From the NCBI GenBank assembly GCA_965276715.1, contig OZ255622.1, positions 930,001 through 994,000 on the forward strand: a stretch of DNA of 64,000 bases, in the 5' to 3' direction. Both the position numbers and the translations under genes were made by a program. Shown here piece by piece: positions 43,536 through 51,878 of the stretch. Under the pieces are notes generated by a model. It did not search any database and was not told the DNA's origin. It was given only the letters and a program-made list of their open reading frames with translations. This stretch comes from CAXTPV01 sp965276715. Its GTDB lineage: Bacteria > Pseudomonadota > Alphaproteobacteria > Acetobacterales > Acetobacteraceae. Position 1 is the stretch's first letter. Each line of letters opens with the position of its first letter.

Positions 43536-43595
43536 GAAAAGTTTGGCATGCCTCGTGAGAAGGCGCTCGCGGACGCGCCTCGCATTTTCTATGAC

Positions 43596-44234
43596 TCACC
43601 CGCGCCGGCAGGGCATCTCGTTCGACGCAATCAATGCGGTTGCGATCGCGGTCATGCGCCGGACCTGGTGGCGGATCGCGTCGAAATCCTCCTCACGCGG
43701 CGCGCGGTTCTCCGCGCCCACGATCGCGGACGCGCCGTAGGGCGAGCCCGCCTCGAGCATCGCCTCGTCGGTGTAGCCGGTCGGCACGATGATCATGCCG
43801 AGATGGGCCATCGGCGCATACAGCGACAGCGTGACCACCTCGGTCCCGCCATGCGGCCAGGAGGCGGTGGCGAAGGCGCCGCCCACCTTGCCGTTGAGCG
43901 CGCCGCGCTTCCATTGCGGCCCGAGCTGGTCGAGGAAGTTCTTCAGCTCGGTCGCCATCGCGCCGAAGTAGCAGGGCGTCCCGAGCAGGATCGCGTCCGC
44001 CCATTCGGCGTCGTCTTTGCCCGGCGCCTCATAGAGCAGGTTCTGGCGGCGCGCCTCGTCGAGCCAGCCGGACGCGTTGTCCATCAGCTCGTCCGGCACG
44101 ACCTCGCGCGCGCGTCGCATGCGCACCTCGGCTCCCGCCGCCCGCGCGGCCTCCGCCGCGGCCATGGCGAGCGCCTCGATGCTTCCGGTGCGGGAATAGA
44201 AGGCGATCAGCAGGCGTGTCTCGCTCGGCATCAT
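43596..44234 (-). CDS. Flavodoxin-fold NAD(P)H:quinone oxidoreductase (WrbA-like)
   Basis: A 212-residue FMN protein. The phosphate loop is LIAFYSRTGSIEALAMAAAE at the N-terminus. GTPCYFGAMATELKNFLDQLG (~residues 85-105) and GKVGGAFATASWPHGGTEVV form the other FMN-binding loops, and VPTGYTDEAM and GSPYGASAIVG are WrbA-family traits. It likely reduces quinones by two electrons. It lies between two hairpin clusters, converging on the SDR. Confidence 0.88.
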   Translation of the reverse strand: MMPSETRLLIAFYSRTGSIEALAMAAAEAARAAGAEVRMRRAREVVPDELMDNASGWLDEARRQNLLYEAPGKDDAEWADAILLGTPCYFGAMATELKNFLDQLGPQWKRGALNGKVGGAFATASWPHGGTEVVTLSLYAPMAHLGMIIVPTGYTDEAMLEAGSPYGASAIVGAENRAPREEDFDAIRHQVRRMTAIATALIASNEMPCRRG

Positions 44235-44290
44235 GTGTCCCCGGGGCCACCCGGCACATGATGCCTGTCACCGTGATTGAAACCCGGGTT

Positions 44291-44333
44291 CCAAGGGCCG
44301 CCGGCCCTTGGCAGGTCGAGGACAGCGTCCTCG
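44291..44333. repeat. Paired dyads between WrbA-like and MFS genes
   Basis: CCAAGGGCC-GCC-GGCCCTTGG (44291-44311) and CGAGGAC-AGC-GTCCTCG (44317-44333) lie upstream of the WrbA-like gene and just past the stop of the MFS gene, both on the minus strand. They have the same loop style (GCC, AGC) as the other dyad pairs in the window and may terminate the MFS transcript. Confidence 0.55.
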
Positions 44334-44341
44334 CCTTGCTT

Positions 44342-45772
44342 TCACACCGAGAGGATCTCCGCGACATCCTCGAGCGACTTGCCCTCGGCGTCGATCCCGA
44401 GCGTGAACTCGGCGAGCGAGCCGAGCCCCATCAGGGCGGCTGCGATCAGGTAGCCGATGCTGACCGACCAGACCTCGCCGGTCTCGATCAGAAGCCCGAG
44501 CACGTAGGGTGCCGCCAGTCCACCGACCGCGGTGCCGAACGCGTAGAACACCGCGATCGCCATCGCGCGCGTCTCCAACGGAAAGATCTCGCTCGCCGTG
44601 AGGTAGGCGCCGCAGGCCGCCGAGGACGAGACGAAGAAGATCGCCATCCAGAGCAGCGTCTGGGTGAAGGCGTTCAACGCGCCCAGCCCGAACAGCAGCG
44701 CGGTCGCCACCAGCAGCACCGCGGATGCGGCGAACGTGCCGCCGATCATCCGGCGACGGCCGACGCTGTCGAACAGCGGGCCCAGGATGAACGGCCCGAG
44801 CAGATTGCCGGCGGCGAGCGGCAGGATGTGCAGCCCGATCCGGTCGGGTGCGACGCCATAGAACTTGGTCAGCACCAGCCCGTAGGTGAAGAAGATCGCG
44901 TTGAACAGGAACGCCTGGCTGAGCATCAGCACCATCACCAGCAGGCTGCGCTTCTTGTGGGTGAAGAACATCGCGTGCAGCACCACGCCGAGGCCGAAGC
45001 TGGGCCGCGGCTGGATCGAGAGCGTGCCCGCGGGCTCGGGCAGCGTGTGTCCGAGGCTGCGGACGGCGTGCTCGATCGAGGCGGTCGCGTGCTCCGCTTG
45101 CCGATGGCGCCCATGGGTGACCAGCCAACGCGGGCTTTCCGGCACGAACCGGCGCAGCCAGATCACCGGCAACCCGAGCAGGCCGCCGATCGCGAAGCCG
45201 AGGCGCCAGCCGACGTTGGGCGCGAAGATCGCGTGGCTCGTCACCAGCAGGGACGCGACCGCGCCGAGGGCGGCACCCGCCCAGTAGCTGGCGTTGACCG
45301 CCAGATTGACCCGGCCGCGCATCCGCGCCGGCGTCATCTCGTCGACCGCCGAGTTGATCGCGGCATACTCGCCGCCGATGCCGATCCCGGTCACCATGCG
45401 CGACAGCGCGAAGGTCAGCAGCCCGATCGAGGAGGCCGAGCCGAGCACGCCCGCCACATACACGCCTAGCGTCACCGCGAAGATCGCACGCCTGCCGACG
45501 CGGTCGGTCAGCCAGCCGAAGAACAGCGCTCCGAACACGGCGCCGAAGATGTAGGCGGACGCCGCCAGCCCGACGTCGCTCGCGGTCATGTTGAGCGCCT
45601 CGTGCGACTGCAGCGCCGGCCCGATCGACCCCACGATCGTGACCTCGAGTCCGTCGAGGATCCAGGTGACGCCGAGTGCGAGGATCACCATCATGTGAAA
45701 CCGGCTCCACGGCAGGCGGTCGAGCCTGGCCGGGATGTCGGTCTCGATCCTCGGCAGCGTCACTGCGTCCAT
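44342..45772 (-). CDS. MFS transporter (sugar-porter-like)
   Basis: A 476-residue major facilitator with twelve helices. Helix 1 carries TWILDGLEVTIVGSIGPAL, loop 2-3 GWLTDRVGRRAIF, and loop 4-5 GIGGEYAAINSAVDEMTPARMRGR. An ~60-residue central loop separates the halves. ATG 45772 follows AGGGACAG. The pattern resembles the sugar porter/metabolite:H+ symporters, but the substrate is not readable. It is divergent from the K+-channel-like gene with a 79-bp gap. Confidence 0.82.
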   Translation of the reverse strand: MDAVTLPRIETDIPARLDRLPWSRFHMMVILALGVTWILDGLEVTIVGSIGPALQSHEALNMTASDVGLAASAYIFGAVFGALFFGWLTDRVGRRAIFAVTLGVYVAGVLGSASSIGLLTFALSRMVTGIGIGGEYAAINSAVDEMTPARMRGRVNLAVNASYWAGAALGAVASLLVTSHAIFAPNVGWRLGFAIGGLLGLPVIWLRRFVPESPRWLVTHGRHRQAEHATASIEHAVRSLGHTLPEPAGTLSIQPRPSFGLGVVLHAMFFTHKKRSLLVMVLMLSQAFLFNAIFFTYGLVLTKFYGVAPDRIGLHILPLAAGNLLGPFILGPLFDSVGRRRMIGGTFAASAVLLVATALLFGLGALNAFTQTLLWMAIFFVSSSAACGAYLTASEIFPLETRAMAIAVFYAFGTAVGGLAAPYVLGLLIETGEVWSVSIGYLIAAALMGLGSLAEFTLGIDAEGKSLEDVAEILSV

Positions 45773-45851
45773 CGTGGCTGTCCCTGCGGCCGTTCGGGGT
45801 CGAACCGTGGGCCGCTCCCGGGGTTCCGTGCTCGGTCGAAGTCGAGGTGGT

Positions 45852-47048
45852 ATGCGCGCTGTCGTCCTCGTGGCACCCGTCATGGTTGCCCTGGTGCTGC
45901 TGGCCCTGGTGCTGCAGGACGCGTTCGAGGTCATGCTGCTGCCGCGCCGCGTGCAGCGCCGCTTCCGGCTGACATCGTTCTACTTCATCATCACCTGGAC
46001 GATCTGGTCGAAAGCCGGCCTGCGCATCCCGCCCGGCGACCGCCGCGAACGGTTCCTGAGCGTGTTCGGCGCGCTCTCGATGGTGGTCCTGTTCGCGCTC
46101 TGGGCCGCCTCGCTGATCATGGGCTTCGGCATCCTGGAATGGACGCTGCAGGGCCACCACCACCGCTCGCCGTTCACGACGCAGCTCTACATGAGCGGCG
46201 TGACCTTCTTCACCCTCGGCTACGGCGACGTGGTGCCGCTCGCCGGCGCCCCGCGCGCGATCGCGGTGATCGAGGCGGGAACCGGGATCGGCTTCCTCGC
46301 CCTCGTCATCGGCTACCTGCCGACGCTCTACCAGCTCTTCTCGCGGCGCGAGGCGCACGTCATCCAGCTCGATGCCAGGGCCGGCTCGCCGCCCTCGGCC
46401 TGCACGATGCTGGTGCGGCACGCAGGCGAGGGATCGATCCGCAAGCTCGACGAGCTGCTGCGCGAATGGGAGGTCTGGGGATCGGAGCTGCTCGAGAGCC
46501 ACCTCTCCTACCCGATGCTGGTCTACTACCGCTCCCAGCATGACAACCAGTCCTGGCTCGCGGCGGTGACCGCGATCATGGACACGTGCGCGCTGATCCT
46601 GGTCGGCGTCGCCGACATCAAGCCGCTGCAGGCGCGGATGACGTTCACGATGACGCGCCAGGTGATCGTCGAGATGGCGCGCTCGCTGCGCGTCTCGCCG
46701 TCGCGGTTCGAGGGCCATGACAGGCTCGCGCACGACCTCTATCTGCGGCTGGGCGAGAACCTCTCGAAGGCGGGGCTCGCCTGGCGGCATGGGCGCGACC
46801 CGGAGGAGACGCTCGCCGCGCTGCGCGCCACCTACGAGCCGCTGCTCGACGGCCTCGCCGCCGCCCTGCTGCTGCCGCTGCCTGGCTGGATCGCGGCCGA
46901 CGGCGGCACCGACCACTGGCAGCGCGGCCACCGCGGCCTGATCGCGAGCCGCCTCATCGAGCAGCTCTCAACACGGGCCGACGACGAGACCGGGCCGGCC
47001 GGCGACAGCTTCGCGCAGCGGCTGCGGTCGCGTCTGACCGAGGAGTGA
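45852..47048 (+). CDS. Two-TM potassium-channel-like protein with long cytosolic domain
   Basis: A 398-residue protein. After an N-terminal helix (VAPVMVALVLLALVL) come a second helix, a pore loop with the K+ selectivity filter FFTLGYGDVVP (~residue 120) and an inner helix AVIEAGTGIGFLALVIGYL. This is the Ion_trans_2 layout. The C-terminal ~250 residues are soluble and helical (WEVWGSELLESHLSYPMLVYYRS begins a conserved-looking part); I recognise no RCK or cyclic-nucleotide domain. GAGGTG precedes ATG 45852. It converges on the efflux genes across a hairpin pair. Confidence 0.82.
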   Translation: MRAVVLVAPVMVALVLLALVLQDAFEVMLLPRRVQRRFRLTSFYFIITWTIWSKAGLRIPPGDRRERFLSVFGALSMVVLFALWAASLIMGFGILEWTLQGHHHRSPFTTQLYMSGVTFFTLGYGDVVPLAGAPRAIAVIEAGTGIGFLALVIGYLPTLYQLFSRREAHVIQLDARAGSPPSACTMLVRHAGEGSIRKLDELLREWEVWGSELLESHLSYPMLVYYRSQHDNQSWLAAVTAIMDTCALILVGVADIKPLQARMTFTMTRQVIVEMARSLRVSPSRFEGHDRLAHDLYLRLGENLSKAGLAWRHGRDPEETLAALRATYEPLLDGLAAALLLPLPGWIAADGGTDHWQRGHRGLIASRLIEQLSTRADDETGPAGDSFAQRLRSRLTEE

Positions 47049-47088
47049 CCAGGGCTCTGCCCTGGACCCGCCAGGGGCCGGGCCCTGG
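47049..47088. terminator. Hairpin pair at a convergent junction
   Basis: CCAGGGC-TCT-GCCCTGG (47049-47065) and a second dyad CCAGGG...CCCTGG (47071-47088) lie between the channel gene stop and the end of the RND adaptor gene. The position suits bidirectional termination; no T-run is present. Confidence 0.5.
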
Positions 47089-47106
47089 ACCGCCAACGAT
47101 GGCCCA

Positions 47107-48378
47107 TCAGGCCGGCGGCATCTTGCCCGACGCCGCTTCCTTGGTGCCCTGCTCGGGCGGCACGTCGACCTTGGCGCCGTCCAGCAGATCGTCCGGCGGG
47201 CTGACGATCACCCGCTCGCCCCCCTGCAGACCATCCGACAGCTCCGCGATGGTGCCGAGATCGTGCTCGATCGTGACACGGCGCATGTGGACCCGGCCGT
47301 CCTCGACGACCGCCACGTGCAACCCTTCGCTGTTGAAGATCACCGCCGCGTCGGGGACGACCACCACCGGATGCGGGCGCGGGACCTGGAACGAGATGTT
47401 CACGAACAGGCCGGGGCGCAGCACGTGCGTATAGTTCGGGATGTCGATCTCGGTCAGCAGCGACCGCGAGGCGTCGGCGACGGCGACGGCGGTGCGCGAC
47501 ACGCTGGCACGGAACACTCGTCCGGGCATCTCCGGCAGCGCCACCTGCGCATCGATCCCGTCGCGCACGCCGACCGCCTCGCTCTGCGGCACGTAGACGT
47601 CGGTGCGCAGCACGTCGTCGGCCTCGATCGTGAAGGCCGGGGTGCCGCTGTTCGTCGAGTCGGCTTGCACGAGATCGCCGACATCGATCGCCCGGCTGGT
47701 GATCACGCCGTCGAACGGCGCGGTGACGCGCTCGAACCCGACGAGCGCCTGCAGACGCTGGACGGTCGCCTTCTGCGCCTGGAGGTTGGCGTTGGCGACC
47801 GCGATGCCCGCCTGCGCGGACGTGAGGCTCTGGTGCGAGACCAGCCTGCTCGCGGTGTCGTTGTCGGCGGTCTGCGCCGGTGTCCAGCCATCCTTGGCCA
47901 ACGCCGTCGAGCGGCGACTGGTGATGTCGGCGAGGTGCCTGGTGTCGGACGCCGATTTCAGGCTCGCCTGCGCCTGCACGATCGAGGCCTCGAGCTGTCC
48001 CACGGTCGCGATCGCCTGCGCGAGCTGCGCGTCGGTGTCGGGCGCCGAGATCCGGATCAGAAGGTCGCCCTTGCGGACCCGGCTGCCGATATCGACCAGC
48101 CGCTCGGCGACGTAGCCGGTCGCGCGCGTGTAGAGCGAAGCGGCATCGAAGGAGGTCGTCTGGCCCGGCAGCGACACCGTGATCGCGCCGTTCTCGCGCC
48201 TGGCCGTGATCAGCTCGACGGTCGGCACCATCCGGTCGATGTCGACCGTGCGGTCGGCCGCATGATCGGTCTCGATCCGCCCGATCACGCCGATGCCGAT
48301 CAGCACCGCCACCGGGATGCCCACCCCGAGCACCAGGCGTTTGGCCGGCAGCCGAACCTTCTCCTCTTCCCCGTTCAT
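47107..48378 (-). CDS. RND efflux periplasmic adaptor (membrane fusion protein)
   Basis: A 423-residue adaptor linking an RND pump to an outer-membrane channel. An N-terminal anchor (LVLGVGIPVAVLIGIGVIG) is followed by a lipoyl half (ATGYVAERLVDIGSRVRKGDLL), a coiled-coil hairpin (~residues 115-205), a second lipoyl half (VTAPFDGVITSRAIDVGDLVQ) and beta-barrel/MP domains. No lipobox Cys is present. ATG 48378 overlaps the pump stop (ATGA), so the order is pump then adaptor, the reverse of most RND operons. No outer-membrane factor gene is in the window. Confidence 0.9.
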   Translation of the reverse strand: MNGEEEKVRLPAKRLVLGVGIPVAVLIGIGVIGRIETDHAADRTVDIDRMVPTVELITARRENGAITVSLPGQTTSFDAASLYTRATGYVAERLVDIGSRVRKGDLLIRISAPDTDAQLAQAIATVGQLEASIVQAQASLKSASDTRHLADITSRRSTALAKDGWTPAQTADNDTASRLVSHQSLTSAQAGIAVANANLQAQKATVQRLQALVGFERVTAPFDGVITSRAIDVGDLVQADSTNSGTPAFTIEADDVLRTDVYVPQSEAVGVRDGIDAQVALPEMPGRVFRASVSRTAVAVADASRSLLTEIDIPNYTHVLRPGLFVNISFQVPRPHPVVVVPDAAVIFNSEGLHVAVVEDGRVHMRRVTIEHDLGTIAELSDGLQGGERVIVSPPDDLLDGAKVDVPPEQGTKEAASGKMPPA

Positions 48379-51300
48379 AGATAGTCCTCCGGCGCGCGCA
48401 CCGGCGCCTGCCTCAGCAGCGTATATAGGAACGGCACGAACAGAAGCGTCGAGCAGGTGCCGACCGCGATGCCGCCCATCACCGCACGGGCCAGCGCGCC
48501 GTTCGCCTCCGAGCCCTCGCCGAGTGCGAGCGCCATCGGGATCAGGCCAACGAACATGGCACCCGCCGTCATCAGCACCGGCCGCAGACGCGTCCGGCCG
48601 GCCATGATCGCCGCCTCCAGCGCCGAGCAGCCGGTCTGTTCGCGGTGTTCGCGCGCGAACGTGACCAGCAGGATCGAGTTCGCACTTGCCACGCCAACGC
48701 TCATGATCGCGCCCATCAACGACGGGATCGAGAAGCTCGTCCCGGTGATGAAGAGCGAGAACACCACGCCCGAGAACACCATCGGCAGCGCGCACAGCAC
48801 TACGAACGGATCGCCCCAGCTCTGGTAGTTCAGCACCATCAGCAGGTAGACCGCGATGATCGCGATCACCAGCCCGATGCCGATGTGGAAGAAGGCGTCG
48901 TTCATGCTCTCGATCTGGCCGCGGACGATGATCTTGTCGGGCACCTGCAGCTTCTTCTGCTCGTCGGCCACGATCCGCTGGACGGGAGACGCGACCGAGC
49001 CGAGGTCGGTATCCTGGACCGAGGCAAAGATGTCCCATGTCGGCTTCGAATTGATCCGCGTCTGCACGCTCTGCTCGCTGCCGCGCTCGAAGTCGGCGAC
49101 GTTGCTGAACAGGCTCAGCGCGCGGCCCGGGCCGTTCGGGATGCCGAGCGGCGTGTTCTGAACCTTCTGCAGCGTGTCCAGCCGGTATTCCGGCGCCTGC
49201 ACCCAGAGCTGCCACGGCACGCCGGTCTTGGGATCGGTCCAGAATGCCGGACTGACCTGGAACGAACCCGACGTCGCGATGTTCACCTGGTCGGCGATCT
49301 GCTGGATGGTCAGTCCCAATTCCGACGCGCGCTGCCGGTCGACATTCACCTTGTAGTCGGGAGCGTCGAGGATCTGCTGGATGTGCGTGTCGACCGCGCC
49401 GGGGATCCGCGCGATGCGGCGTCGCAGATCGTTCACGACCGCGATGTCGTTCCCCGTGTGCTTGCCCTGCACCTGGACGTCGATCTGCGAAGGCGTCCCG
49501 AAATCCAGGATCTGGGTGATGATGTCGGACGGCTGGAAGTAGAACATCGTGCCGGGGAAGCGCTGCCGCAGCACGACGCGGAGCTTCTTGACGTAGGACC
49601 GCACCGGACTGCCCGGCTTGAAGGTCGCGAGCACCTGGCCGTCATTGTAGGCGACGAAGGTGCCGTCGTTGAAGGCGAGGTTATAGGTGATCGACGGCAG
49701 CCCGATATTGTCGACGATGTCGCCCATGTTCGCCTTCGGCACCACCTGCCGGATCGTGTTCTCCACCCGCTCGAACAGGCGCGAGGCATCCTCGATCCGC
49801 AGCCCGGCGCGGGCCCGGACGTGCAGCGTCATGGAGTCGCCGCTGATCACCGGGAAATAGTCGCGCCCCAGAAAGACGAACATGCAGGATGCGACCGCGA
49901 GCGTGGCGCCGGCGACGGACAGCGTGCGGCCACGGTGCGCGAGGGACGCCGTCAGCAGCGCCACATAGAAGCGCTGGACGCGCGAGAACCCGCGTTCGAA
50001 CCGCTCGCGGAACGCGGCGTAGGCTCGGGCCACCCGCCCGGTCTTTTCCTTGTCGTGCTCCTCGTGCTCGCGCGCGCACAGCACGTCGACCAGGATCGGC
50101 ACCAGCGTCCGCGACAGCAGGTAGGAGGCCAGCATCGCGAAGACGACCGCGAGCGCCTGCGGGGTGAAGATGTATTGCGCGGCTCCGGTGAGGAACAGCA
50201 CCGAGACGAACGCCGAGCAGATGGCGAGCGTCGAGATCAGCGCGGGCTTGGCGATGCCGGCCGCGCCATGGGCGACCGCCTCGCGGAACGGGCGCTTCTC
50301 CTCGAGCAGGCGGTAGGTGTTCTCGATCGCGACCGTCGCGTCGTCGACCAGGATGCCAATCGCGAGCGCCAATCCGCCGAGCGTCATCAGGTTGATCGTC
50401 TCGCCGATCAGCGCGAGGATCGCGAGCGAGCTCAGGATCGACAGCGGGATCGAGACCAGCACGACCAGCGTCGCGCGCCACGAACCCAGGAACATCAGGA
50501 TCATCAGGCCCGTCAGCCCGGCCGCGATGACGCCCTCGCGCACCACCTCGCCGATCGCGTCGGTGACGAACACCGACTGGTCGAACATCGAGATGACGCG
50601 GATCGCCTTGGGTGCCGTCGCCTTGATGCCCGGCAGGAAGCCCTTGATCGCGCCGGTGATGTCGAGCGTCGACGTGGGCCCGTCCTTCAGGACCGACAGC
50701 AGCACGCCCGGCTTGCCGTTGACGTGCACGACGTTCTGCTGCGGCGCGCCGCCGGCCCTTGCCCAGCCGACATCGCGGACCAGGATCGGCTGGCCGTTGC
50801 GGACCGTGATGGGAATGTCGTTCAGCCGGCTCAGCACGGATGGCACGCTGTTGAGGCGCATCACGAACTGCGTCGCGCCGAACTTCGTCAGTCCGGACGG
50901 CAGCACGAGGTTCTGCGAAGTGACCGCGCTGAGCACATCCTGCGGCGTCAGGCTGAACGCGCTCAGATGGTTCATGTCGAGGTCGATCTGCAGGTTCTCG
51001 GGCTGCCCGCCATAGGGCGGCGGGATCGTGGTGCCGTGCACCGTCTGCAGCACCGGGCGGATCTGGAAGCGCGTGTAGTCGTAGACCTGGGCCTGGCTTT
51101 CGCTCGTCGATGTCGCCGCGAGCTGGATCACCGGCACCGAGGACGCGTCAAAGCGAAGCACGATCGGCGGCTGGATGCCGACCGGCAACTGCGCGCGGAT
51201 CGCGTTCGTCGCCGCGATCACCTGGCTGAGCGCGAAGTTGATGTCGGTGTCCTGGTAGAAATAGATCTTCGTCAGCGTGATGCCCTGCAGAGTGGTGCTC

Positions 51301-51545
51301 TGCATGTTGCGGATGCCGATCACGTTGTTCGAGATCGCGAGCTCCTCGTAGGAGGTCACGTAGTTCTGCATGTCGGGCGCATCGAGCCCGGTGTAGGTCC
51401 ACAGGACGTTGACAACCGGGATGTTCACCTCCGGCAGCACGTCCTTCTTCATCACCAGCGCCGACCCGCCGCCCGCGAGCAGGATGAAGACGGCAAGCAC
51501 ATAGAAGGTGGCCCTGAACTTCAGGGCGAACTTGACCAGGCCCAA
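48375..51545 (-). CDS. RND efflux transporter, inner-membrane pump
   Basis: A 1056-residue twelve-helix pump of the AcrB/MMPL-like RND superfamily. Helix 1 starts at ~residue 10 (KFRATFYVLAVFILLAG), with large periplasmic loops at ~35-340 and ~565-870. The proton-relay region in helix 4 has GGLALAIGILVDDATVAIEN with the Asp pair. The divergence from AcrB and the order pump-adaptor suggest a less-studied export branch; substrate unknown. The start is a TTG at 51545 with GGAG 8 bases upstream. The frame is open upstream to a TGA but has no better start codon. Confidence 0.92.
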   Translation of the reverse strand: MGLVKFALKFRATFYVLAVFILLAGGGSALVMKKDVLPEVNIPVVNVLWTYTGLDAPDMQNYVTSYEELAISNNVIGIRNMQSTTLQGITLTKIYFYQDTDINFALSQVIAATNAIRAQLPVGIQPPIVLRFDASSVPVIQLAATSTSESQAQVYDYTRFQIRPVLQTVHGTTIPPPYGGQPENLQIDLDMNHLSAFSLTPQDVLSAVTSQNLVLPSGLTKFGATQFVMRLNSVPSVLSRLNDIPITVRNGQPILVRDVGWARAGGAPQQNVVHVNGKPGVLLSVLKDGPTSTLDITGAIKGFLPGIKATAPKAIRVISMFDQSVFVTDAIGEVVREGVIAAGLTGLMILMFLGSWRATLVVLVSIPLSILSSLAILALIGETINLMTLGGLALAIGILVDDATVAIENTYRLLEEKRPFREAVAHGAAGIAKPALISTLAICSAFVSVLFLTGAAQYIFTPQALAVVFAMLASYLLSRTLVPILVDVLCAREHEEHDKEKTGRVARAYAAFRERFERGFSRVQRFYVALLTASLAHRGRTLSVAGATLAVASCMFVFLGRDYFPVISGDSMTLHVRARAGLRIEDASRLFERVENTIRQVVPKANMGDIVDNIGLPSITYNLAFNDGTFVAYNDGQVLATFKPGSPVRSYVKKLRVVLRQRFPGTMFYFQPSDIITQILDFGTPSQIDVQVQGKHTGNDIAVVNDLRRRIARIPGAVDTHIQQILDAPDYKVNVDRQRASELGLTIQQIADQVNIATSGSFQVSPAFWTDPKTGVPWQLWVQAPEYRLDTLQKVQNTPLGIPNGPGRALSLFSNVADFERGSEQSVQTRINSKPTWDIFASVQDTDLGSVASPVQRIVADEQKKLQVPDKIIVRGQIESMNDAFFHIGIGLVIAIIAVYLLMVLNYQSWGDPFVVLCALPMVFSGVVFSLFITGTSFSIPSLMGAIMSVGVASANSILLVTFAREHREQTGCSALEAAIMAGRTRLRPVLMTAGAMFVGLIPMALALGEGSEANGALARAVMGGIAVGTCSTLLFVPFLYTLLRQAPVRAPEDYL

Positions 51546-51680
51546 CCCGAGGTCTCCGGTGGCGACGCCCGTATGTGTGTCGGGTGATGCCGCCGTGCAA
51601 CATGAGCAGGAATCGCTTGAAACACTCGGTCACGCGGACACATGCTGGCTCGTCGAAACCAGCTGAAAGGAGGTGATCCA

Positions 51681-51755
51681 GTGTCTCATTGTCACAAGAG
51701 GGCGGAGTCCGCTCAGGCCTGGATCCTCACGAAGGGCGCCCGCGCGGCGGTCTGA
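51681..51755 (+). CDS. Possible 24-aa leader peptide with extended Shine-Dalgarno
   Basis: GTG opens a 24-codon frame MSHCHKRAESAQAWILTKGA... ending in TGA. It is preceded by GAAAGGAGGTGATCCAG (51665-51681), which complements essentially the whole 3' tail of 16S rRNA, with GGAGG at an ideal 7-base spacing. The peptide has no run of a single amino acid that would mark a classical attenuator. A terminator follows 50 bases after the stop and parE after that. It may be a leader peptide, a small protein, or an rRNA-derived scar. Confidence 0.4.
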   Translation: MSHCHKRAESAQAWILTKGARAAV

Positions 51756-51804
51756 CTGATCCACGCCGAAGGCGGGCGTGCCCGCTGACAATGCCGAACG
51801 GAGG

Positions 51805-51834
51805 AGGCCTCGGGATACGTCCCGGGGCCTTTTT
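51805..51834 (+). terminator. Intrinsic terminator upstream of parE
   Basis: AGGCCTCGGGA pairs with TCCCGGGGCCT (11 bp, one G-T wobble) across a TACG loop, followed by TTTTT. It is the best factor-independent terminator seen in the window. It lies 45 bases before the parE ATG and ends whatever transcript carries the leader peptide. Confidence 0.8.
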
Positions 51835-51878
51835 CATGGCTTGACCACGCCCTGGCCCGGGAGCACTCCGGCCCGGGC

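Larger units (their letters stand above)
51546..51878. other. RND-parE intergenic region: leader peptide, hairpin, terminator
   Basis: These 333 bases hold no long gene. They contain a 24-codon reading frame with an exceptionally strong ribosome binding site (51681-51755), a GC hairpin (51772-51785), an intrinsic terminator (51805-51834) and CCCGGG-rich repeats just before the parE start. Confidence 0.6.

Noticed and set aside
48645..51587. A 980-codon open frame on the plus strand opposite the RND pump
   Set aside because: It is antisense to a convincing 1056-residue RND transporter, and its composition (Arg, Asp, Gln, His-rich) is typical of a shadow frame.
51148..51633. A minus-strand frame starting with a normal ATG upstream of the RND pump start
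   Set aside because: It is out of frame with the pump after ~35 codons and continues as an Arg-rich shadow. The pump itself fits a TTG start with GGAG.
51660..51720. End of a 16S rRNA gene on the minus strand
   Set aside because: Only about 17 bases match the 3' tail of 16S rRNA. The adjoining sequence does not resemble helix 45 or upstream 16S, so no rRNA gene is called.
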